64,000 nt of DNA from NCBI GenBank assembly GCA_007449985.2, contig VIIQ02000241.1, forward strand, positions 62,001 to 126,000, read 5' to 3'. The DNA comes from Desmodesmus armatus. Its lineage: Eukaryota; Chlorophyta; Chlorophyceae; Sphaeropleales; Scenedesmaceae. Positions 39,092 to 53,033 of the stretch are shown here, piece after piece (the first letter of the stretch is position 1; the number at the start of each line of letters is the position of its first letter). The notes under the pieces were generated by a model. It searched no databases. It had not been told where the DNA came from and saw nothing but the letters and a program-made list of their open reading frames with translations. A program made the translations under genes and the position numbers.

Positions 39092-40613
39092 GAAAGCTGC
39101 TGCTGATGCCCTAGAGGAAGATGCAGTTGCTACTGCTGTGGATGGTGATCAAGCTGGAACGAACTTGGGAGAAAGCCACTTAGTAGGTTTGGTGCTACTT
39201 GGAGCAATACCAAGCATGCTGCGACCCTTTTGTCGATCAAAGCGAGCGGCATGTGTGTGTGTTGCATTCAAACCTGCCAGACAGCTCAAGCCCTCACTTC
39301 AGGAAGTTCTTGGCACACGTTCAGCCTGGCACGGCTGATCAACAGGCACATGAGTCAGCGACGTTTTCAGGCAAAATTTGACATCCCAAAAGGCTCTGAT
39401 GAGACGAACTCATCAGCAATCATCTGCTATGGTCCTGAGTCAACTGTTGTGCCACCAGTGAGCAACCTGAGCACATACTGCTCTTAGCATTATGACACAT
39501 GAAGGATAGGGGTGTGATGGTGAGCCCCATCTATAGCCCCACACATGAAGGGTAGGACTCTGATGGGTGAGGCCGTATAAACCGCTCACCAGGGGGCCCG
39601 GCCCAGATAGCCCCCTCATTAAATGCAGGGCAAGGGTATGAAGGGGACCGCCCCCAAGCCCCCCCCCCCTCCCCGCGGGTGGTATCAGGGGTAGGGGGCT
39701 TGGCAGTGTTGGTGGTCAACTGGTGCCCACCTACTGCCTGCAAACAGCAGCGTTCGCCTGCGCGTCTGCTGACTACCAGATGCAATCTTGGCTGGTAGAT
39801 AGCTTATTTCACAATGTCGTTGTCACCAGCAGGGTGCTGCACTTGCTCTTGGCTTGAATTGACTTGAATTATGAAGGAAGTGCAGTTTGCCTCAAGTGCA
39901 CCCATTGATGAGTCCTTCCTCAACATAGTCTCTTGGTGTTACAAACCTTGGTCCACACCCTCCAGTCAACCCAGCCTGTCGGCACATCCAACCTGATAGC
40001 AACAAAAGCCAAAGCCCATCACGCTGTGTCAGTGCGTTCGCTGCTTTCGCCGCTGCTGGCTGCGCTGAGCTCTGTAGTCTGTGAAACTGCAAACTTTTGT
40101 GCACGCCCTCCAGGAAACCCAGGCTGTCAGCACAACAAACCTGAGCAAAAAATACCGCGCACCATGCTGTATGTCAGTGCTGCTGTCAGTGCCGCCGGCA
40201 CCGTGCCAGGCTGGCACACAGCCAGCAGAGGCAAAACTTCTGCCTCTGCTGGCTGCGCTGAGCCAGCCTTCGTGCCCCTCTGCTGCCCCGCATCGTACTG
40301 TACCACGGTACTGCTTCCGCAAGGCCGCCTTGCAGGCTGCAGCAGCAGCAAGGGCTGACAATAAACTGGTGCAACCAACAACCAAAGCCCACAAACGTGT
40401 GAAATCATGAAGTGATCACCAGTCGAGATACAAAAAGCATTGATGGAAGGACCGTGAGCCATGATGCGTCACAGGGGGCACAGGGACCAGCGCCACAGCG
40501 AAACCTCTATCTGCATTCTGTCGACACTCGTCCTGTGGCCCAGCCAGGACTCTTTGACCCTGCTGCATGTGCGCACACCCAACAACTCGACAGCACGGTG
40601 TCCGAACGCTGTG
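39092..40613. other. Region between ALDH22 and CS-family copy 1
   Basis: Promoter side of ALDH22 and 3' side of copy 1. Blocks near 40020-40070 and 40220-40290 (GCTGGCTGCGCTGAG..., TCGTGCCCCTCTGCTGCCCCG) resemble the last ~100 bp of the copy 1 membrane-domain exon and look like decayed downstream copies of it. No independent gene supported. Confidence 0.5.
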
Positions 40614-41748
40614 TCAGTGCGTGTGCTGCCTGCGCTTTGGCTGCTTGCGCTGGCCCGCCTTCGTCCCTTTCTGCTGCCCCGATGCTGCTGCTGCCCCCCT
40701 CGCCGGCCTGCTGGCGCTGCCACTGCTGCTGCTGCTGCCTGCACCCCCAGCCCCCACCCGCTGCTGTCCCTGTGACACCCCACTGCTGCCACCGGCGCTG
40801 GCGCTGTAGTAACCGCTGCCGACCCTCCTGATGTGCGTCACGACCACCCACAGCCAGATACCCAAGACCACATCAAACCAAAGGGCGTTGGGAAGCTCCT
40901 GACGCATCGTGAGAATTCGCGCCCCGAACTGCTTCGCACCGACGCACATCCGCTCCCAAAAGCGCGGGAAACGACGTGCGAGGCCCCACTCCAACGCATC
41001 CCACCACTGAAACCAGATAACAGTCCGCTCCGTTGGGCCGTACACGCCATAAAACGGGGGCTGCTTTTGGCCACGCAGCGCTCCCGGGGCGTTGCAAAAT
41101 GACAGCGACAAATCTTGGATGATGTAAGGCGGCAGTACATACACAAACACGGTGTGCAAGAACAGCCATGCAGGAGAAAGGATCGCGAACTTCAACACCT
41201 GCCAGAACATAAAATCCAGGGCATTGCCGGTATATCCAAACGCAGGTAGTAACGGCCACAGCCCTGCGATCATACTCAACACGGTGAGCAGCAGCTTTGC
41301 CCCGAGCTCAACAGGCATGATAACAATGACTTTAAAAAGAATTAACATCACACCAAGGCAAGGAGACAGCACGTAATCCACACAGCGACCGACGCCCAAC
41401 AGTACCCACAGCGGCAACCCGATCAGTCTACGGAACTCCGAAGTATCTTCATCCGACAAACTGAAATCAAGCTCATCAAATCCGTCCCGCACAGCCCACA
41501 CCACCAGCGATACGACATAACTTACGTAATACGGTACAGTAGAGGGGAGCCCTACGAGAGCCGAGGCGGAAAGAGCCCCTGCAACATACACCACCCAGCA
41601 CAACTCGTAGAGCACAATATCCGCATACCACCAGAGTCCAAAGTGACTCACAAACCGGTGGAAAACAGCGGGGGCCATAGCGACCAGTAGGCATTTCAAT
41701 TCATTTTCAGTCCAGCCAGTTGAACAGGTTGTGTCTTGTCCCTCAAAG

Positions 41749-41779
<31 letters not shown>

Positions 41780-42239
41780 GCCGTGCGCGCTGTGTCTTGC
41801 GGTTGTGCCACCAGTCGCTGATGAAGACCAAGGCTCCTGTTGTCGACTGCAACCACAGCACAGACATTGTGTCTCCAAGAAACAGCTCCTGCAGAAGCCC
41901 AACAACAGGTCAGACAGTTAGCAGAGATCCTGAAAATGCTGAAAGAATATGGCATCATCTACAATATGGTACGGATAAGCAACTTACCATCAACTCTTAA
42001 TCACTTGTCAAAACAAGTGACAGCACAGCGTCATAACAAGTGACAGCACAACGTCATATCAATAGTTGTTTTCAGATGCTTTCAGGTCATGTGTCAACAC
42101 TCACGCAATTCCAATGATACCTACGCACCTGCAGCTGTAGTAGTATGACTGTGTGGGCCCAATCTTCTGGCTCATCAGAAAACAGGCACAGCGCACTGCC
42201 ACCAACAGCCAACACAACCTGCAGAGCACAGCAGTTTGG

Positions 42240-42545
42240 GGCCGGGGGGGGGGGGGGGAGGGGGGCACAAAAGGTTGTCAGGAGAGGAGAGGGGGGGGGG
42301 GGCTTTGTGTAGACGGACACAGCGCATTGCCACCAACAGCCAACACCACATGTTAGGGAGAGAGGAGAGAAGGACATTTAGATATACGGAAGGGACAAAG
42401 GGATCGGGGGGGGGGGGGGGGGAGGGGGGTTGTAAGGGAAGGGGGTGCCTTTGTTTAGACCGGCATAGCGCACTGCCAACAACAGCCAACACCACCTGCA
42501 GGACGGATACATTTGGGAGCGGGGGGGGGGGGGGGGGGGGGTAAA
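42240..42545 (-). repeat. Copies of copy-1 exon 5 start with G-runs
   Basis: The acceptor edge of exon 5 (VVLAVGGSALC) recurs at about 42310-42355 and 42460-42505. Plus-strand G-runs separate the copies (C-runs on the transcribed strand). Copies lie upstream of the full exon, as in ALDH22 exons 5, 7 and 13. Confidence 0.85.
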
Positions 42546-42599
42546 CAGAAGGTTGTGAAGAGAGGAGAGAAGGAAAGTGACAGACATGGGAGGGACAAA

Positions 42600-42733
42600 G
42601 GAATGGGGGGGGGGGGTGAAGGGACCCCCCCCCCTCTCCCCCCCCCCCCTTGCCCCCTTTGCGCCCCCTGCCCCCTCCCCCTTCGGCACCCTCTCCTCCG
42701 GGCCCCCTCGCTCTCTCCCCGTCATACAAACGC

Positions 42734-42764
<31 letters not shown>

Positions 42765-42880
42765 ACACACACCACACCACCACCACCACCACCACCACCA
42801 CCAACCCTAACATGCGTACACACACCGGTCTGACACAAGCTCACCCCCCCCCCCTCCCCTCCCTCCCCCCCCCCCCCCCC
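42600..42880. repeat. C-runs, (CA)n and (CAC)n tract in copy-1 intron 4
   Basis: C-run islands with ACACACAC and CACCACCAC stretches. Frames give only proline/histidine strings. It lies between copy-1 exons 4 and 5. Confidence 0.85.
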
Positions 42881-43368
42881 CCAAACAACCTACCCTGATC
42901 AGCCAGTTCCATCCTGGCAGTGTGCCCTTGAAGACCAACCAGTGTAGCAAGCTCCAGGCCAGGCTCACCACCAGCAGCAGCACTGCGGCAGCAGCAGCAG
43001 GTATAGGACACAAGACATACGATGACATATGCAGACGGCTGTAGCTTTCGAAAGAAACGGCTGCCCACCCAGACAACATGTTGTTCCAGTAGCGGTTGAT
43101 ACAGCTGCGACAGCAGCACCATTGATGGGAACACATGCGTGATAGCAGCACCAACCCCCACGTGACACTGTAGATGACCCCTCCCTCCCTCCCTCCCTTC
43201 CTCCCTCCCATTGCGGCCACAGCCTCCTCTCCTCCTTTATCCCCCCCCCCCCCCCCACCCACTCCTCCTTTCAACCCGCCCATCCCCCCTCCCCTCTCAC
43301 ATGTATCTGCATATAAGCCTGGGAGGAACTCAGGCTGTTCCTGCTGCTTTTTCGTCTCCTCAAGCTGC

Positions 43369-43400
<32 letters not shown>

Positions 43401-43793
43401 TTGCTTGTCCTGCTGCTTGTTGTGCTGCTGCTTGTCCTGCTGTTGCTGCTGCTGCTCCCGCTGGTGCTGTGCCTGGCGCAGGTAGGCTGTTGCTGCTGCC
43501 GTTGCTGCTTCGTGCTGCTTTTGCCGCGTGGTCTCTGCTGCTGCTGCTGCTGCTGCCTCTTGCTGCTGTTGCCCTGTTGCTGCCGCTGCAACAACCACCT
43601 CCTGCTTAGCAGCTTGCTGCTGCTGCTGCTGCTGCTTTTGTTGTTTCAGCCGCTTGACTTCTGCTGCTGATGCTGCTGCTGATGCTGCTGCTGCTGTTGC
43701 TGCTGTCAGCGATTGCTTCTGCCGCCGCGCCTGTTGCTCAGCATCTGTCGCTGCAGCCGCCTGCTGCAGCTGCAGCTGCCGTTGCCGTTCAGC

Positions 43794-43837
<44 letters not shown>

Positions 43838-45183
43838 CCTCCTGCTGCTGCTGCTGCTGCTGCCACCTCCTGCTGCTTTTGTTTGAGCCGCTCAGCCTTT
43901 GCTGCTGCTGCCGCCGCTGCCTCGGCTGCTGCTTCTGCTGCTGCAGCAGCAGCTGTCGCAGCTGCTTCTGCTTCTGCTGCCTCTGCTGCCAGCGCCTGCT
44001 GCTGCTGCTGCTGCTGCTCTTCCTCCCCCTGCGCCTCTGCCACGGTTGCTGCTGCTGCTGCTGCCTCCTCTGCTGTGAGCACTCTGCAGTTCATTGTGAG
44101 CTTCCCTGTCCTGCTTTTGAACTTCACCCCCTCTGCCTCACAGTGTATGGGCACTGCCAGCTGCAGCTGCAGGTGGTAGTGGTGGGGGACATGCACTGTA
44201 ATCGTGTCGGGGGGAGTGATGCGCACGCTGATGTCATTGGCAGAGGTGACACCTGCAGCAAGGGGCAGGGAGTAAGATGAAGGAGGGGGGGTCAAGGGCG
44301 GCTTCCTTGTGTGTTGGAGGCTTGGACGGTAGGATTTCCAGTCAATACTTTGCGAATGAAAGGTTTATAGGTGTTGTGCATTGCAACCCTCCCCCCCTGC
44401 CTACCTGTCAGTTGCACCTGCAGTTGCACCTGCTCCTGACCCCACCAGCATCCACAACACGCAGCACATGGCGCGGCACCTGCAGCAGCAGCAGCAGCAG
44501 CAACCTCAGCAAGAGTGGGTTTGACACTTACTGCCTTGAACGATCTGCCGCGCTGCTTCTGGTACCATGTGCTATGTGTAGTTGACTGAGCTGCGTTCGA
44601 AGAGCTTCTGCGAGCAAACATGAACTGGGCACATGTGAGTTGTACAACTCAAGCTTCAAGCTTCTGCTGCCGCTGTCCTCCTTGGCTTACCTCCAACGCC
44701 GCAGGGTCCTCCACGCCCGTCATCGAGATGAGACAGTGTTTGAAGTGTGTTGTCGGTCACATCTGAATGCAACGGAAGCGCATGCACGCAGGCATCTCTG
44801 TTCAGATCACTGTGCTGTTCAGGTCACTGTTCTGTTCATGGCGGGGACAGGCAGTCCTGTACACAAAGCAGGTAGATTTAAAACAATATTGAGCAAATGT
44901 AAGTATTGCAGCATTTGCTGCGAAGTAGCTGCCCTGTACCTGTCTTTCGAAACTGTCATTACGTACAAACTGACATGATGACTCCTGCCAGCGCCAAACA
45001 AGGCGCACCCCACCTTCCTGTGTCAGCCATTATCTTCAGGTAAATTCTCGCCTTCACCCGTGAGTCTTCGCTTGCGGGCCAGTAGTTCCAACTTGACGGT
45101 GATCAATTGCAATCCAACTTGCTGTGCTTCTCCCCGCTGTTCGATTTCAATAGTGACGTGAAGGCAGATGCATTAGCTGTGAT

Positions 45184-45963
45184 ATGGTTGCCGAGCAGGA
45201 CTCTGCAACGCTGGAGGTGAGCCAACCACAGTACCTGCCCCAACTGCTGCAAGCAAACCTTGGACATGTGCCCAGCTCATGTTCGCTCGCTGAGGCTCCT
45301 GAAACGCACATCAATCTTTTTTTGATAGCGTTATACACCACAGAGCAGCGCAGCAGATCGTTTCAGGCAGTAAGTGCCAAGCTGAGGTTGCCGTCCGCTG
45401 CTGCTGCTGCAGGTGCCACGCCATGCCGTGCGTGTTGTGGATGTTGGTGAGGGGCAGCAGCAGGTGCAGCTGCAGGTGCAACTCACAGGTAGGCAGGGGA
45501 GGAGTTTGTTGCTAGTGTGCACACCGTGACCCCTGCTGTCTTGAACTGCAAGCATACCACAATTTAAACAAATTTGAACCATACCTGTGCTGGTCGGTCA
45601 TGCTGACTCAACATGGCCTGCACCCACCACTTTTTGAGTCCTTGTATTCTGCAACGCTCCGGGCCAGGAAACCCCCAACTCCCCCTCGCGTCCTCCCCCT
45701 CCCCCCCCCCCCCCCCTTGCTGCAGGTGTCACCTCTGCTTCGTGCATCAGTGTGTGCATCACTCCTCCTGACACAGTCACCATCCACGTCCCACACCGCT
45801 ACCACCTGCAGCTGCAGCTGGCAGTGCCCATTAACACCACAACAGAGCACGTGAAGTTCAAAACAAAGACAGGGAAACTCACCATGAACTGCACAGTGCT
45901 CACAGCACAAGAGGCAGCAGCAGCACGGGAGCAGGATGAGCAGCAGCAGCGGCTGGAAGAGCA

Positions 45964-46009
<46 letters not shown>

Positions 46010-46032
46010 GCAGAGGCTGAGCAGTTGCGTCT

Positions 46033-46099
<67 letters not shown>

Positions 46100-46596
46100 C
46101 GGGAGAGGCAGGCTGCAGCTGCTGCGCTCAGCCAGCAGCAGCAGCAGCAGGAGCAGCAGCAGCAGCAGCAGGTGCCACTTGTAGAAGAGGATGGGAAACG
46201 GCGTTCGCTGAAGGAGAAGGCAGCGTCACTGGTGACAGTGCATGCCGAGCAAGTGGGTTTGCGGCATGCAATAGCAGCAGGCGGTGCCAACTGCGGCGGG
46301 GCAAAAAGAAGGAAGCGGCTTTGAGAGCTGAAATACGGCGGCTGGAGCAGCAGCAAGCAGCAGCAGCAGCAGCAGCAGAGGCTGAGCAGTTACAATTGCA
46401 GCAGCAAGAGGAGGAGGAAGCAGCACTACAGGCTGAGCAGCAGCGATTGAGGCAAGAGATGGCAGAAAATCAGCAGAAGATATCAGCACTGAAGAAGAAG
46501 CAGAAGCTACAGCAGCGCATGGTGAGGCTCTGCCCAGCTGCGCTGTGCTGCGCCTGTGTCGCACTGGCTGTCGCCGTCTACATCCGATGTAGATAA
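45184..46596 (+). pseudogene. CS-domain protein, copy 2 (short form, frameshifted)
   Basis: Exon 1 45184-45216 (MVAEQDSATLE), exon 2 45413-45488 (VPRHAVRVVDVGEGQQQVQ), exon 3 from 45726. Phases agree, giving the CS-like core (ITPPDTVTIHVPHRYHLQLQ) and then a very long Gln/Ala stalk. The frame closes at 46324, but the family sequence resumes one base out of phase (LRRGKKKEAALRAEIRRLE...) and runs to 46596, ending in a hydrophobic anchor (CPAALCCACVALAVAVYI). Compared with copies 3 and 5 one base is missing near 46290 (AAxCTG). The break is not in a homopolymer, so it may be real. Confidence 0.65.
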
Positions 46597-46599
46597 GGC

Positions 46600-48000
46600 T
46601 TATCGCACGGCTGGCCAGTTGGCACTAGGGTGGTGCTGGCAGCTAGGAGGATACCAGTCGTGACAGAGGTTGCAGCAGCTGCAGCAGCGTGGTGATGGTT
46701 GGATGCTGCGCTGTTTTGTGCCTGTGTCGACACACGCGACGTCGTCCTGGCTGTCGCCATCTACCTCCTCATTGCCGCGCACTGCTGGCAGCCTGCCGCC
46801 AAAGTTGGCACTAGGAAAATAGCAGTCGTGACTGTAGAGGGTTGCAGGTGGTGACAGGCAGATGGCCATGGGACAAGGTCCACAGGCTTGTGTCGACACA
46901 AGGGACGTCCCAGTGATACCAGGCTATAGCCCTATCTAGAAACAGTAGCAGGTCAGGGGGGCACTGACGGTGCCAGCAGCTGTAGCAGAGCTGCGAGCAG
47001 GCAAGGGAGGGGACAGCCGCAGCGACTGGCAGACTATTTTCACTGCTGTGCTGCTGTGCTGAAGCTGTTGCTATGGGGTCTTGGTCTTGGTCTGATCATG
47101 TCAGGCCCATTAGTTATGCCATGCACGGTAGTCGCAGTGGTCCACACGACAAACCTCCACAGGCTTGTGTCCCAGTGTTGCCAGGCTGGGAGGGACAGCA
47201 GCAGTAGGTCAGGGGGCCACTGATGGTGCCGGCAGTTTCAGTAGAGCGCTGCGAGCAGGCAAGGGAGGGTGCAGCAGCAGTGACTGGCAGATTTTTATAA
47301 TGCCGCGCTGCTGTGCTGAAGCTGTTGTATGAGGTCTTGCATTCGATCTGATCATGATCAGTCAGATTTGTACACAACGGTTGGTGACATGCTGATGGTC
47401 GGGGGTCGGGTTTCACAGGCTTGTGATCCTAGGGACAGCAGCAGGTCGGGGGTAGGGGGCACTGATGGTGCCGGCAGCTAGGAGGATAGGGCGTTGCTGG
47501 TAGTGACAGGCAGATGGTCAGGGACAGCCGGTGGGGGTACCCCCTGGGAACCCTCAAGAACAGTATATGTTCAGGGGATGGGGTTCACAGGCATGTGCCC
47601 ACAGCCTAGTGTCTGTATCAGGGACAGCAGCACCGTGACGGTCAGGTCAGGATAGCAGTCGTGACTGTAGAGGGTTGCGGGTGGTGACAGACAGATGGTC
47701 AGGACAGGGGGTTTCCGGGCCTGCGTCCCTAGTAGGCAGTGTTGCCAGGCTAGGAACAGCTATAGGTCAGGGGTGGGGGCACTGATGGTGCCGGCAGCTG
47801 CCGCAGGGCTGTGAGTATGCAGGGCAGGGGGCAGCAGCAGTGACTGGCAGAATGCCAGAGGGTGTTGCAAGCCTGCATCACTCATCCGGTTGTATGTACA
47901 TATACAGTGTGGATGTGTACACATGTGCTGAGAAATGGGGCACATGTCTGGGGGCACTGGTGTACACCACTGGTGTCCAGTGAAAGCAGCAGCCTGATGC
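46600..48000. repeat. Degenerate tandem array of ~200-bp units
   Basis: Blocks such as GGGGGCACTGATGGTGCCGGCAG, GTCGTGACTGTAGAGGGTTGC, CAGGCTTGTGTCGACACA and GTGACAGGCAGATGG recur irregularly (about 46615, 46800, 46950, 47200, 47455, 47640, 47765). The GGCACTGATGGTxCCGGCAGC block also occurs in the coding 3' tail of copy 4 (near 55797). The array is therefore probably remnants of a membrane-domain exon tail behind copy 2. Confidence 0.65.
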
Positions 48001-48481
48001 ATTGAATGCTCAGTCTGGTGCAGTAGCTGGGTTCAATCTAGGCAACTGGTTGCAGGTGTTGGGCAGGACTCGAGTCAGGGTCGTCCTCCCCTGTCCCCCT
48101 ATATAGGTATGTCGGATCTCTGTTTGGCTCCAGAGTCACTGTATGATTACAGGACAACCACTTCTAGCCATCAAGGCGGGTTGTGGGAACAATGGATTCT
48201 CATTCAATATCCGCATGCTGTGAAGCAGCTTCCTTGTACCTGTCCACCGAAACTGCCATTACGTACGTGAAATCTGTTACGCAACAACCTGCCAACATGG
48301 CCCCATGGCCGAGTCAACATTGCGTGTGAAGCAGCGAGTATTTGAAAAGACATTTGCGGTGACTGATTGTCGGTCCTAGCTTGCGGGGCAGCAGCTCCCA
48401 ACTTGGCGGGTGCTGCTCTAGTTTGCTCCTCTGCTGTCCGTGAGTGCTTCCAGCTTACGTATTGCTGCATCAGTTCTTCTA
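48001..48481. other. 5' flank of CS-family copy 3
   Basis: No exon. The segment 48225-48270 (AGCTTCCTTGTACCTGTC...AAACTGCCATTACGTAC) matches 44930-44975 next to copy 1, so part of the upstream region was duplicated with the gene. Confidence 0.6.
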
Positions 48482-51078
<2,597 letters not shown>

Positions 51079-51153
51079 AAATGATGGAGGTTGTGGTGGT
51101 CACAGGGATGTGGTCAGGAGAAGGGGTTTGCACGGACAACAGCAAGCAAGGCG

Positions 51154-51185
<32 letters not shown>

Positions 51186-51865
51186 CTGGTGGTGCCACAG
51201 CAGCAGCAGCAGCAGCAGCAGCAGAGTAAGGGAGGTTCGACAGCCTTGTGGAAAGCCTGCCTGATCGGGGTGCAGGCTGTCGGGGGGAGGGGGGTGCAGG
51301 CTGTGTACAGCAGTACTGCGTGCTGAAGAGTGGGGCACGCCAGTCTCTGTGGCAGCCCTGCTTCGAAATCTTACCAAGTTAGGTCAGGTGCAGTGACCAG
51401 GTTTGACCTCTTGATACACGGGTTGGTCGTACGGTGTTTGTTGCTTGAAACACACTCAGTGACTGCCACGCTGCTGGTGGTTGCAGGACCAACTGGTCTG
51501 CTCATAAGAAGAGTTGACAATCCCGCAGGTCCCACCTAGCATATCAACCAGCATCTTACAGTTTGACTCTTGTAACACAGCAGGTGAAGTCCATGGGTGC
51601 TGTGATTCCTGTGCACAGCCTGTGAAGCGACCCAGGCCTGGTGGTTGAATCACCTTAGTCACAGTCAGGTTCTTGCACTTGCAGAGACGACAAAAGCAGC
51701 CCGTAGTCGGCATTGCTATTGCTGTCACTGTACGTCGTGTATTTCTCGTTGCCACACGCACATGGACAGTTGCCACACAAACAGTCGATCTAGATCTGGC
51801 ATGTCGGAACTTGCCCGGAGCGTCCCGTGCGTCAACCCAATATATGTTTTGTTTGTCTGACCAAG
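51079..51865. other. Intergenic between CS-family copies 3 and 4
   Basis: Holds a ~30-base G-run (51157-51186) followed by (CAG)n. No exon found. The right part should be the promoter of copy 4; no clear TATA-like element. Confidence 0.5.
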
Positions 51866-52751
51866 ATGGATCGTGATGGAGCGGCTGAAATGGATGAAGT
51901 GCCTGCATTGGAGGTGAGACTCCATCAGGAGGGAAACTGACTCCCCATCAGCAACATCCCAGCCCACACCAACAGCAGTCCTCGCTCGCTCAAGCCTTAG
52001 ATAGGCCGTGTGTTTGATTTTGGAGCTGACCTTTGACACACAGCAGTGACACAGAGCAATGCAAACGGCGCCGCCACAGCTACACGTCGTGCTGCTGCTG
52101 CAGGTGCCGCACCATGCCGTGCGTGTTGTGGATGTTGGTGGGGGTCAGGAGCAGGTGCAGCTGCAGGTGCAACTAACAGGTAGGCAGGGGGGAGGTTGTT
52201 GCTAGTGGGCACATGCCCGTATTTGCTGATAGTCTCTCAACGCAATTGGTGGAACCCCTTGGTACCACAGCCAGCGCTGCATGACCAACTAAAACCCCCA
52301 GCTCACCTCGTTTTCCTGGCCTTCATGAACTTCATCATCCAACAACCTCACACAAATGACCACACCAACCTTGAGGCATCTGACTCCCTTGACCTTGAAA
52401 CTCGTCAGTCGAACCCAATCGTCACCAGTAGGGGCAAAGGCACATTCACCCGTGTGCAAGAGGACACCAACAAGCAAAAAATACTCTCATCTACCTGCCA
52501 CACACACCCTCCTCGCCCCCCCCCCCCCACCCTCACCCCCCACCCCCCACCCCCGCTCCCACAGGTGTCACTTCAGCAGCGGACATCACCGTGCGCATCA
52601 CTCCCCCGGACACGATTACAGTCCACGTCCCCCACCACTACCACCTACAGCTGCAGCTGGCAGTGCCCATACACTGTGAGGCAGAGGGGGTGAAGTTCAA
52701 GAGGAAAAATGGGCAGCTCAGCATGAACTGCAGAGTGCTCACAGCAGAGGA

Positions 52752-52788
<37 letters not shown>

Positions 52789-52994
52789 GCGGCAGCAGCA
52801 GTGGGGAGGGAGGAAGGGGACGTGCAGCAGCAGCGGCAGCAGCAGCAGTTAGTAACAGCAGCAGTGGCTGAGCGGCTGAGACATCAGGAAGATGATTGGG
52901 AAGAGGCAGCAGCAGCAGCTGACTGGCAACAGCACGATCACCAGCAGCAGCAGCAACAGCAGAAGCAGCAGCAGAGCGCAGTCAAAGAAGCTGC

Positions 52995-53033
<39 letters not shown>

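Larger units (their letters stand above)
40614..44723 (-). pseudogene. CS-domain / polytopic membrane protein, copy 1 (long form, frameshifted)
   Basis: Exons on minus: 44691-44723 (MTGVEDPAALE), 44405-44479, a long third exon from 44252 to about 43313, 42894-42982, 42129-42218 (VVLAVGGSALCLF...) and 40614-41888. Exon 2 is 75 nt, where all four paralogues have 76. One G is missing at the run 44440-44443 (plus-strand C4), which brings an early stop. Exon 3 also changes frame inside a 28-bp tandem duplication (~43840-43870). The CS-like core (ITPPDTITVHVPHHYHLQLQ) and Gln/Ala stalk are otherwise preserved. The last exon is fully open for 424 codons, with several hydrophobic segments (WVLLGVGRCVDYVLSPCLG, LFLHTVFVYVLPPYI, VVLGIWLWVVVTH) and a basic tail. 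It could be a real pseudogene or an intact gene with assembly errors. Confidence 0.6.

Noticed and set aside
43174..44280. Plus-strand Cys/Leu-rich frames (CCCC, LLLL)
   Set aside because: Antisense reading of the Gln/Ala stalk of copy 1.
44292..44621. 109-codon minus-strand frame covering copy 1 exon 2
   Set aside because: It reads the CS-exon DNA in a continuous frame across the intron; the exon 1 / exon 2 splice sites match four paralogues, so the spliced model is preferred.
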